Source of the DNA: Luteolibacter sp. LG18
GTDB lineage: Bacteria; Verrucomicrobiota; Verrucomicrobiia; Verrucomicrobiales; Akkermansiaceae
Length of the DNA stretch: 64,000 nt
Assembly (NCBI RefSeq): GCF_036322585.1
Contig: NZ_AP024600.1
Span: 2,170,001-2,234,000 of the forward strand
Direction: 5' to 3'
The translations under genes were made by a program, and so were the position numbers. Positions 14,675-21,869 of the stretch are shown one piece after another; the stretch's first letter is position 1, and each line of letters starts with the position of its first letter. The notes under the pieces are model-generated. The model was not told the origin of the DNA. It did not search any database and worked only from the letters and a program-made list of their open reading frames with translations.

Positions 14675-15631
14675 TCAATCCCCGCCACAGCCACCGCAGC
14701 CTCCACCTCCGCAACTGCTGCCACAGCCGCTGCTGCTGCAACCTGACCCACAGCCTCCACCCGAGGAATCTCCTCCACCGGCTGGATTCCTCGAAAGGTG
14801 GCGGTTGAGGGAGGTCGCCACCGCTTCGGCATCCGCGATGCCGGTGATCGCGTAGGCTCCCGCCAGCGCCACGCCGGTGGACCAGAGCGGGAAGTCGGGG
14901 GCGAACCCGCTTTCCCGCGAACCGGTGGCCTGATCCACGCGGAGATCCGCCAGCATGTCCCGTCCCGCGGCGGTCAGGATGCCGGAGCGGTTGATGAAGA
15001 TCTGCATGAGGATCACCGTCACCATGAGGGTGAGGAAAAGGGCCACGATCAGGAAGCCGACAGGCTTGTCCCGGGTGAGGCCGATGACGAGCTTGAGGAC
15101 TCCTATTCCCATCAGCAGGAACATGGGCCACGTAGCCCGCAGGCACGCCTTGTTCTTCTCCGCCATGGTCGGCCGGAGTCCGGCGGCGGCAAGCCGGGTT
15201 TCAATGGGGGCGATCGCCCCGCGGCAGCAGTTCATGGCCTCGCTCACGCTGATTTCCCTGCGGCCCAGCAGGTGGACGAACAATGCGGACTCCACCGGGT
15301 GGAGCGACTCGCGGGTCGGCTTGCCGGTGGTGGCCAGGTATTCGCCGGTCCAGCGCTTCCGCCACGAGATCAGCTCCAGCTTCAGCAGCCGCGCCACCGC
15401 GAGCTGGACGACGCGCGGGGTGCCTCCCGCCAGGAAGGCAATTTCGAAGGGATCGGTCGGCGGACGGGGATTCGGTGCCCCTTCGAAACGTTTGGCCAGT
15501 TGTCCGGAGCGGATGCTGGTCCAGATCAGCGCGCCGATGAAGGCCGCGAGGTAGAAGACGAGGAACTGCGGGCCCTTCCAATCGAGGATCGGAATCGTGG
15601 CGGAGTTCAGGGTCGTGGTCAGTGTTGTCAT
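14675..15631 (-). CDS. TIGR04222-type membrane protein with Gly/Cys-rich tail
   Basis: A 318-residue membrane protein. The first helix is FLVFYLAAFIGALIWTSI, and two more helices occur near the middle (MFLLMGIGVLKLVIGLT, VGFLIVALFLTLMVTVILM). The last 35 residues are almost only Gly, Ser and Cys (GGGCGSGCSSSGCGSSCG...), the hallmark of the uncharacterised TIGR04222 family. The ATG at 15631 is chosen because it overlaps the upstream GRDP-like stop by ATGA. The frame is open further. The pair is probably one unit, with the Cys-rich tail exposed at a membrane surface. The function is unknown. Confidence 0.78.
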   Translation of the reverse strand: MTTLTTTLNSATIPILDWKGPQFLVFYLAAFIGALIWTSIRSGQLAKRFEGAPNPRPPTDPFEIAFLAGGTPRVVQLAVARLLKLELISWRKRWTGEYLATTGKPTRESLHPVESALFVHLLGRREISVSEAMNCCRGAIAPIETRLAAAGLRPTMAEKNKACLRATWPMFLLMGIGVLKLVIGLTRDKPVGFLIVALFLTLMVTVILMQIFINRSGILTAAGRDMLADLRVDQATGSRESGFAPDFPLWSTGVALAGAYAITGIADAEAVATSLNRHLSRNPAGGGDSSGGGCGSGCSSSGCGSSCGGGGCGGCGGD

Positions 15632-16149
15632 GCAAAAGGCGAATGCCCGCCGCGCCGGAAGGGCCAGAATTTCGGGACCAGCCAGAAGCGCGCGGGCTCG
15701 AACCAACGCGCCCCGCTGCTCCCGGACTTCTTCGCGCCGGGTGCCGGCCACAGGTCGGCCGGGGGATCTTCGTCAAAGTGAAAGCGGTAGCTCTCGAGCG
15801 TGCGGGAATACCAGTCGTGGAACTTCACGCGCTCGTCATGGCCGCCCTGCGTCGGCTCATGGTGGAGGTCGAATCCCAGCACCTCCCGGCACAACCGCTG
15901 CCAGTAGCTGCGGGTGTAGAGCAGGTGCAGGTGCCAGGCGTGGTCGACCGGCTCGGAAGGCGAGACGGGATGTCCGGCCACCGCGGCGAGGAACAGGAAG
16001 CGCTTGTATTCGCGGACCACGCGGGCGGTCTCGGCGTGGGTCCAGCCCTGTTCCCGCGCGAGACGGGCGGTGAAGGGGAGGCTGGCATCGGGTTCATCCA
16101 ACCCGAAAGCCTCCAAGCGGCTCCACAAAGGCGAGTGCTCTTTCTGCAC
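15628..16149 (-). CDS. GRDP-like (glycine-rich-domain-containing-protein-like) protein
   Basis: A 173-residue soluble protein. The segment VDHAWHLHLLYTRSYWQRLC followed by the FDLHHEPTQGG block is the core of the family named after plant glycine-rich domain proteins. The WHLHL and HHEP histidines are well kept and could bind a metal. Biochemical function is unknown. It overlaps the Gly/Cys-rich membrane gene by four bases, so the two probably work together. Confidence 0.75.
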   Translation of the reverse strand: MQKEHSPLWSRLEAFGLDEPDASLPFTARLAREQGWTHAETARVVREYKRFLFLAAVAGHPVSPSEPVDHAWHLHLLYTRSYWQRLCREVLGFDLHHEPTQGGHDERVKFHDWYSRTLESYRFHFDEDPPADLWPAPGAKKSGSSGARWFEPARFWLVPKFWPFRRGGHSPFA

Positions 16150-16545
16150 GCCGCTCGTCTAGCGGGACGCCCGCTTCCGAACAAGGGCCTGTTTTCCAAA
16201 CGGATGGCGCTGTCTCCGCGGTTGACCGGGCGTGCTAGAAGGATAAAGTGAGCGTTCCTTCATGCGTCACTGATCTCCCAGCCCTGTCCGCCGTCGTTCC
16301 CTGATCCGGGAGCCAGCGGACCTGTGTCTGGCCAGCCTTCCGAAGCCAGTGCCCGGCCGCGCGTTTGCAGCCGCGGCGGAGTGACGCCCTTCCGCCACAC
16401 GCATGCGGTGGTGCGTTTTCCGAGGGCCTTCGCGCACGCACATCGCGTCCTTTTCCCGCATGAACTCCGATCGATCCGAATCGTTAGACCACGCCCCCGT
16501 TTCGCGCGCGGGCTCCTTTGAATCCACCAACCCCACCCATATCCC
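16150..16545. other. Intergenic region without a supported gene
   Basis: A 396-base gap between divergent genes. It should hold promoters for the GRDP-like gene and the following hypothetical gene, but no clear -35/-10 pair stands out. Two small palindromes are visible: GCAGCCGCGGC near 16370 and CCGCCACACGCATGCGG near 16395. Open frames crossing the region have no family signature. Confidence 0.5.
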
Positions 16546-17475
16546 ATGAATCCAAATCGGAATCCCAAACATGCAGTGGAGAAAAAACTGCGTGAACTCG
16601 ACCGCGAGCTACGCCGCTTGTGGCGGCTCAAATATAACGCACCCCTTGTTCCAATCGAAGTCCCTTATCAGAGGGGATGGGTCTGTTGGTTGGAGCTGTC
16701 CGAGGAGGCGATGCGGCGCCCCGATGCACACAAACTTCAAGAGGTGCTGCCATTCATCCAGAACCATGAATGGTCGCGATGGAGCGACTTTACCCGCTAC
16801 GATCGAACGCGGCGGAAGAGGATGGACTTGAGGCACGGGCCACGAAAATTCAGCCTGAAGGAATTCCACGCGCTCCGTCTTCCCGAAAATCTGAGGGGGT
16901 ATTTCGAGACCCATCGGCGCATTGCCCTGAATCTCCCCGGGTATCTGGCCGAATTGCGTTTGAGTGGTTGGGGCGGGTTCATCCGCTTCTGCTATCCCGA
17001 GTATCTCATTTCGCGGAAAGGTCCTAACATGGTCACCCACCAGAGGGTGGCGATGCCTGAGGTGGATGCCCGTATTGCTGAGATCGGCAGGTTTCTGGAC
17101 CAACACGGAGGCCAGGGTAAAATCGATCACCTCTGTGGTCGCAGTAACCGATACTGGAAACGCCCTGAAAGGGACAGGCTGCGTGATCGTCTCCAGCATG
17201 CAGAAATGAGAGAGGCCAAGGAGCAATGGTTCATGGAACAAGGCGCGGCGCGATCCGCGCCTTTTTCTTTGCCCGCGTGGCGGCCCGGCGGCATCCTCGC
17301 GCCGTGGACGACTTGTTTGCCAAACCGAAACCCGCGGAGCCGAAGGCGCTTTCGGTCACGCAGTTGCTGCGGCGCATCAAGAACGTCATCGAGGTCCAGG
17401 TCGGCGAACTGTGGATCGAAGGCGAGGTTTCCAACCTCAAGAAACAGGCCAGCGGCCACTGGTATTTCTCGCTGA
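16546..17475 (+). CDS. Hypothetical protein, reading frame runs into xseA
   Basis: The first 230 or so codons encode a charged, soluble protein (VEKKLRELDRELRRLWRLKY...; WGGFIRFCYPEYLISRKGPN) that I do not recognise. The frame has no stop until 17475. It therefore crosses an intrinsic terminator (17241-17270) and overlaps the xseA coding region by about 170 bases, where the translation (repeated Arg and Ser) looks like an antisense-quality shadow. The natural end is probably near 17210-17240, lost by a frameshift or mutation. The next frame has a stop at 17207-17209. There is no good ribosome-binding site before the ATG at 16546. Confidence 0.5.
   Translation: MNPNRNPKHAVEKKLRELDRELRRLWRLKYNAPLVPIEVPYQRGWVCWLELSEEAMRRPDAHKLQEVLPFIQNHEWSRWSDFTRYDRTRRKRMDLRHGPRKFSLKEFHALRLPENLRGYFETHRRIALNLPGYLAELRLSGWGGFIRFCYPEYLISRKGPNMVTHQRVAMPEVDARIAEIGRFLDQHGGQGKIDHLCGRSNRYWKRPERDRLRDRLQHAEMREAKEQWFMEQGAARSAPFSLPAWRPGGILAPWTTCLPNRNPRSRRRFRSRSCCGASRTSSRSRSANCGSKARFPTSRNRPAATGISR
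17241..17270 (+). terminator. Rho-independent terminator before xseA
   Basis: GGCGCGG (17242-17248) pairs with CCGCGCC (17255-17261) around CGCGAT, followed by TTTTTCTTT. It marks the expected 3' end of the upstream hypothetical gene, although that gene's frame stays open across it. Confidence 0.8.
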
Positions 17476-18707
17476 AGGACGAGGGCGCGCAGATCCAGTG
17501 CGCGATGTTCGGCGCGCGGAAGCGCCAAGGCCACGACGCACTGGAGGATGGCGCGAAGGTCCGCGTGTTCGCGGAGGCCAGCGTTTACGAGGCACGCGGC
17601 CAGCTCCAGATCATCGTCCAGAAGGCGGAGCGCGCCGGACTCGGCGACCTCCAGGCGCGGTTCGAGGCGCTGAAGCGGAAACTCCACGCCGAGGGCCTGT
17701 TCGACGCGAACCGCAAGAAGCCGATTCCGAAATTTCCCCGCGTGGTCGGCATCGTCACCTCCGACACCGGCGCGGCAATCCGCGACATTCTCAATATCCT
17801 CACGCGCCGCGCGCCGTGGGTCCAGCCGGTGCTGATGCCGGTGCGCGTGCAGGGCAAGGGCGCGGAGTTCGAAATCGCCCGCGCCATCGAGCGTATGGCG
17901 AACCCGGAGCGGCATGGCATCCCGCGCTGCGATGTCCTGATCGTCGGCCGCGGCGGCGGTTCCATCGAGGACCTGTGGTGTTTCAATGAGGAGGTGGTCG
18001 CCCGCGCCATCGCCGCGTGCTCGATCCCGGTCATTTCCGCGGTCGGCCACGAGATCGATTTCACCATCGCTGATTTCGTGGCGGACCTGCGCGCGCCCAC
18101 TCCCAGCGCCGCCGCCGAACTGGCGGTGCCGGATGGCGAGGAACTCACCGTCCGCCTCGCCTTGCTCAAACGCCGGATGGGCCGACAGGTCATCGAGAAC
18201 CTCCAAGCCGCCACCCGCGCGCTGGACGCCCTCAAGCGTGGTCCTCTCCAGCGTGGCGGCGAACGTCTTTTGCGCGAGCCTACCCAGCGGATCGATTCCC
18301 TGCGCACCCGGCTCGACCGCGCCGTGGCCGCGACCCTCGATGCGAAAGCGGCTCGTTTGGCCGAAGCCCGCGCCCACCACCGCGCCCACCACCCGGCGAA
18401 GGTATTGGAACGCCGGAGTGAGCGGGTGTCACTGCTGGGTAAGCAGCTCCAGCGGTTGGTCAGCGACGCCCTCGAATCCCGTCAGCGCAAGCTCGCCCAC
18501 GTTGCCGGGCTGCTCCGCACCCTCGGCCCGGATTCGGCGTTCCAGCGCGGATTCACCATCACGCTGGATGCCGAGGGCCGCTTGATCCGCTCGGCCGCGG
18601 CATTGTTGCCGGGGGATACGCTCCGGACCCGCTTCGCCGATGGCGAGATCACCAGCGTGGCCGGCGCCACCGCGCTCCCCCCGGCGGCGGACCACCGGGA
18701 GGATTGA
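17304..18707 (+). CDS. xseA: Exodeoxyribonuclease VII large subunit
   Basis: The catalytic subunit of ExoVII, which degrades single-stranded DNA in repair and recombination. The N-terminal OB fold reads LWIEGEVSNLKKQASGHWYF...CAMFGARKR. The catalytic domain carries GIVTSDTGAAIRDILNIL, RGGGSIEDLWCFNEE and AIAACSIPVISAVGHEIDFT, with the FADLRAPTPSAAAE block intact. A long helical region forms the C-terminal half and GFTITLD closes it. The GTG at 17304 (VDDLFAKPK) is preferred; the frame is open to 17226 across the terminator. The small subunit gene xseB is not in the window. Confidence 0.93.
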   Translation: MDDLFAKPKPAEPKALSVTQLLRRIKNVIEVQVGELWIEGEVSNLKKQASGHWYFSLKDEGAQIQCAMFGARKRQGHDALEDGAKVRVFAEASVYEARGQLQIIVQKAERAGLGDLQARFEALKRKLHAEGLFDANRKKPIPKFPRVVGIVTSDTGAAIRDILNILTRRAPWVQPVLMPVRVQGKGAEFEIARAIERMANPERHGIPRCDVLIVGRGGGSIEDLWCFNEEVVARAIAACSIPVISAVGHEIDFTIADFVADLRAPTPSAAAELAVPDGEELTVRLALLKRRMGRQVIENLQAATRALDALKRGPLQRGGERLLREPTQRIDSLRTRLDRAVAATLDAKAARLAEARAHHRAHHPAKVLERRSERVSLLGKQLQRLVSDALESRQRKLAHVAGLLRTLGPDSAFQRGFTITLDAEGRLIRSAAALLPGDTLRTRFADGEITSVAGATALPPAADHRED

Positions 18708-18725
18708 GATCGGGGGACGGCCGAC

Positions 18726-19223
18726 TCAGTTAAGAGCAACGAGCTTCTGTTGAAGATCTGCCGGAAGTGAGTTGCGGTCCACGATGTTGAGCTTCTTGCC
18801 GAAGCCGTTGTCGATGGATGCCATCGGCTTGAGATCCGCATGGACGGTATCCGGCATTTTCCACATGGCACCCGTGGCCGGGTCCACGAACACCATCCCA
18901 ATGAGGGCGCCACCGCCAAAAAGGAGATTGCCAAAATACCAACCGTTCACATCCGCCGACACTTGAACCGTCTGGGCTGGGCAGCCCTTTTTCGTGAACA
19001 TCATCGTATAGCGCGCGGACCGGAAAAACCCGTCCGAGGATTTCAATGTCACCGTCGTCGGAGTGTTGGCTTCATGAATAACCGGGCCGTTCTGCTTCTT
19101 GATCACCACGTGCGCACCGGAGGGCTCGCTGGTGACCGTCACGGGCCAGTTCGACTTGCTGACGATGCTGGCGCAGCTCGCGAAAAAGAAGCAGGGGAGA
19201 TAGACAAACAGTTTGGACTTCAT
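18726..19223 (-). CDS. Lipoprotein with PEGA-like domain
   Basis: A 165-residue exported lipoprotein. Signal peptide MKSKLFVYLPCFFFASC ends in the lipobox FASC, so Cys17 is the likely lipidated residue. The next segment VTVTSEPSGAHVVIKKQNG followed by TPTTVTLKSSDGFF resembles a PEGA surface domain. A glycine-rich hydrophobic stretch (WYFGNLLFGGGALIGMVFVD) and a short C-terminal region follow, as in many small conserved bacterial lipoproteins. Its function is unknown. It is divergent from the MoxR ternary operon, which starts 95 bases away on the other strand; a link is not evident. Confidence 0.75.
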   Translation of the reverse strand: MKSKLFVYLPCFFFASCASIVSKSNWPVTVTSEPSGAHVVIKKQNGPVIHEANTPTTVTLKSSDGFFRSARYTMMFTKKGCPAQTVQVSADVNGWYFGNLLFGGGALIGMVFVDPATGAMWKMPDTVHADLKPMASIDNGFGKKLNIVDRNSLPADLQQKLVALN

Positions 19224-19318
19224 GTCGCGCGGACGCTGTTAGGAGAAATCCGCGGCGGTCAAATGGATTCCGATACCGAGTCCGGTGATTCCCTTCACGA
19301 TTTGTCTCTTGCCAAGAC

Positions 19319-20020
19319 ATGCGTCATCTGGACCTTGGTCCCAGGCCTGCCGCGTATTCCGTGATCCTCCGCTTCCTCACCTCCCTGCATGAAACCGGCC
19401 GCGCCGAGTTGGCGTTTCCCGGCCGGGTGCCCGTGGAGATGATCCGTCTCGCGGGCAGCGATCCGGAGGAACGGAAGGCGATCCACCGGCTGTTGCACGG
19501 TTGGTATGAGGAGGCGGTGCGGGATCTTCCCGGCCCGCCCTTGGCGTATCATGCGGCGGGGGCGGAATGGGGGGCCATCCGCCTGGTGCGGGCGGCATGT
19601 TTCCTCGGCTACCGGGATATCGAGGCGGAGGAGATTCCGAAAGGCTTGCCGGGTACGCCGCTGCCGGACGCGGAGCTCCCGGAGGCGCACTTCTCCGCGG
19701 ATCTCGCGTTGCGTCATTTCGCGGATTTGTTTCGGATGGCCCGGGCGCTGTCCGAGGATGACCCGTTGTTGGCGGCGATGCAGGCGCTGGCGGTGATGGC
19801 CCCGCTGGCCGCCGCGGGAGTGCCGGTCACCTTGCCAGAGGATTCCCCGGTGTTCCGCCATGCCGGGCTGTGCCAGTTGCTGGCGGAGCGGGCGTATGGG
19901 CGGAAAGACCGCGCGTTGCTCGCCCACCCGCGCATCGCGCCGCTCGTGCGCACGAAACTCGGTGCCTATGTCACGGAGCTCGGCTCCGGATTGCTTTCAC
20001 CTGTCGTAGTAGAATCATGA
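19319..20020 (+). CDS. Helical accessory protein of the MoxR-vWA-propeller operon (bpX-type, first gene)
   Basis: A 233-residue, mostly helical soluble protein without signal peptide (FLTSLHETGRAELAFPGRV...; LRHFADLFRMARALSEDDPL). I assign it to the bpX group of accessory proteins of MoxR-vWA-beta-propeller ternary systems because it is the first gene of an overlapping array with the MoxR ATPase. The precise bpX subfamily (bpX4 seems most likely) is a guess. Its TGA stop overlaps the moxR start as ATGA. The ATG at 19319 is the only in-frame start before the conserved-looking part apart from a GTG at the VILRF position. Confidence 0.65.
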   Translation: MRHLDLGPRPAAYSVILRFLTSLHETGRAELAFPGRVPVEMIRLAGSDPEERKAIHRLLHGWYEEAVRDLPGPPLAYHAAGAEWGAIRLVRAACFLGYRDIEAEEIPKGLPGTPLPDAELPEAHFSADLALRHFADLFRMARALSEDDPLLAAMQALAVMAPLAAAGVPVTLPEDSPVFRHAGLCQLLAERAYGRKDRALLAHPRIAPLVRTKLGAYVTELGSGLLSPVVVES

Positions 20021-21147
20021 ATGCGGATGCGATTCCCGATCTGGCCCGGCGTCTCGGGCAGGAAGTGCTCGACCCCCTGAAGCGCGCCTTCGTCGGCAAG
20101 GACGAGATCATCGATCTCCTCGGCGTCGCGCTGGCGGCACGGGAGAACCTGTTCCTCTACGGGCCTCCGGGCACGGCGAAGAGCGCGTTGGTCCACTCGC
20201 TGGCCTCGCGCCTCCACGGCCACACCTTCGATTACCTGCTGTCCCGTTTCACCGAGCCGAACGAATTGTTCGGGCCCTTCGACATCCGCCGCCTCAAGGA
20301 AGGCGATCTGGTGACGAACACCGAGGGCATGCTGCCGGAGGCGGACGTGGTGTTCCTCGATGAGCTGCTCAATGCGAACAGCGCGATCCTCAATAGCCTG
20401 CTGATGGCCTTGAACGAACGCGTCTTCCGCCGCGGCCGTGAAACCCGCTCGATCCCCGCTTTGTTCTTCGTCGGCGCGAGCAACCACCTGCCGGAGGACG
20501 ATGCCCTGCGTGCTTTGTTCGATCGCTTCCTGCTGCGCGTGCGCTGCGGACCGGTGCCGGAGGACCAGCTTGGTCAGGTCTTGGCCGCAGGCTGGGAGCT
20601 GGAGCGCGCCGCCGAGGCCGTGGCCAGCGTGACCGCCGGGGAGCTCCGTGATTTCCAGCAGTGGGTCCGCCAGGTCGATCTTTCCGCGGTGCGGGAGCCT
20701 TATCTCGATCTGATCAAGAAGCTGCGCCACGCGGGCATGGATGTCTCGGACCGCCGGGCGGTGCGCCTCCAGCGTGTCATCGCCTCCAGCGCGTTGCTCT
20801 GCGGTCGATTGGCCGCCCGTGTTTCGGACCTATGGGTGCTGCGTCACATCTGGGATCGGGAGGAGCAGATCGAGGTGGTGGAATCGATCGTGGCCGCCGC
20901 GCTGGCCGCTGCGGAAGTGCAGGCCGCCGATCACCCGCAGGCACATGCGCGGCGACCGCCGGATCCGGAGTCGATTGCCCGCGGGCTCGACGAGGTGGAA
21001 ACCCGTTTGACCGATGGCACCCGCGAGGCTGCCGGCGATGAATTGCGGGTACTGGCCAACCGCATTGAATGGCTCGAAGCGGGCACGGCGAAGGAGTCGC
21101 TGGCCCAGCGGGCCGATGCGCTATGGGAAAAGGTCGGACAACCGTGA
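20017..21147 (+). CDS. MoxR-family AAA+ ATPase
   Basis: A 376-residue AAA+ ATPase of the MoxR type, expected to remodel or activate its vWA partner using ATP. Walker A is GPPGTAKS (49-56). Walker B is VVFLDELLNA (Asp115, Glu116). The MoxR insert region reads FTEPNELFGPFDIRRLKEG. Sensor 1 is Asn156 in FVGASNHLPE, followed by ALFDRFLLRV with the Arg-finger region. The C-terminal lid carries SDRRAVRLQRVIASSALLCG and an extension of about 90 residues. The frame is open to 19870, but the ATG at 20017 fits the family and overlaps the previous stop. It ends in a GTGA overlap with the next gene. It is the enzymatic centre of the five-gene operon. Confidence 0.9.
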   Translation: MNADAIPDLARRLGQEVLDPLKRAFVGKDEIIDLLGVALAARENLFLYGPPGTAKSALVHSLASRLHGHTFDYLLSRFTEPNELFGPFDIRRLKEGDLVTNTEGMLPEADVVFLDELLNANSAILNSLLMALNERVFRRGRETRSIPALFFVGASNHLPEDDALRALFDRFLLRVRCGPVPEDQLGQVLAAGWELERAAEAVASVTAGELRDFQQWVRQVDLSAVREPYLDLIKKLRHAGMDVSDRRAVRLQRVIASSALLCGRLAARVSDLWVLRHIWDREEQIEVVESIVAAALAAAEVQAADHPQAHARRPPDPESIARGLDEVETRLTDGTREAAGDELRVLANRIEWLEAGTAKESLAQRADALWEKVGQP

Positions 21148-21869
21148 GCGGCGCCCGCTTCATCGGCCTGATCGCGGCCACTGATCTTCAATCCCTCGCC
21201 TCGTGGCGGGCGGTGGGGTGGGACTTGTGCGCCGCGGCAGCGGACCGGTGGTGGCTGCGGGTGCCGCAGGACGACGAAGCGGTGTTCATGAAGCTGCCGC
21301 TGGCCGGGCGCTGGCACGAGGACGCCGATGGTTTGATGACCCGGCTGGGCAAGCGAGTGCCGGAACAAACGGCTCCTGCCACCGGGTGGGTGCCGCTGGC
21401 CACGCTGCTACCGGTGGGGCCGCCGCGGCGGGGAGCCGTGGCCATGCCGCCGGTGCCGGTGGCGTGGTCCTTGGAGGCGGACGATGCCGATCGACCAGCG
21501 GAGGCATTGATGTGCCGCTGGCCGGATTTCATGGCGTGGGCGCTGGCCGCCTTCGCCCCGCGCCTGGAATGCCTGTCGTTCGCGCGCTGCGATGACGACC
21601 GCGTGTTCGTCACCGGCCATCCGCTGCCACCGGTGCGCGGGCAGGGATATCATCGGGCGGGGCGCTTGTGGCTTCCTGGCGGCCACCGGTTGCCTTCCCA
21701 TGTGTGGCCGGAGTTGTTGGAGGAGCGCCTGCGTCTCGGCACCAGCCGGTTTGCACTGCTGCATCCCGATGGCAGCCATGAGGAAATGGCGGAGGAGAAT
21801 TTCGTGCGCGCCAGCCGTGCGGCGGTGCGCCTGACAGAGGGGGATCCCGTGTCATTCGAGACGCCATGA
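21144..21869 (+). CDS. Small accessory protein of the MoxR-vWA-propeller operon (bpX-type)
   Basis: A 241-residue soluble protein beginning with GTG (VSGARFIGLIAATDLQSLA); the GTGA overlap with the moxR stop decides the start, although the frame is open upstream. Features include many Trp and Pro residues, a GYHRAGRLWLPGGHRLPSHVWPE block and the segment SRFALLHPDGSHEEMAEENF, which looks like a beta-rich regulatory domain. I recognise it only through its place between the MoxR and vWA genes, where ternary systems carry a bpX protein (bpX2 is my best guess). There is no catalytic motif. The stop overlaps the next ATG (ATGA). Confidence 0.62.
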   Translation: MSGARFIGLIAATDLQSLASWRAVGWDLCAAAADRWWLRVPQDDEAVFMKLPLAGRWHEDADGLMTRLGKRVPEQTAPATGWVPLATLLPVGPPRRGAVAMPPVPVAWSLEADDADRPAEALMCRWPDFMAWALAAFAPRLECLSFARCDDDRVFVTGHPLPPVRGQGYHRAGRLWLPGGHRLPSHVWPELLEERLRLGTSRFALLHPDGSHEEMAEENFVRASRAAVRLTEGDPVSFETP

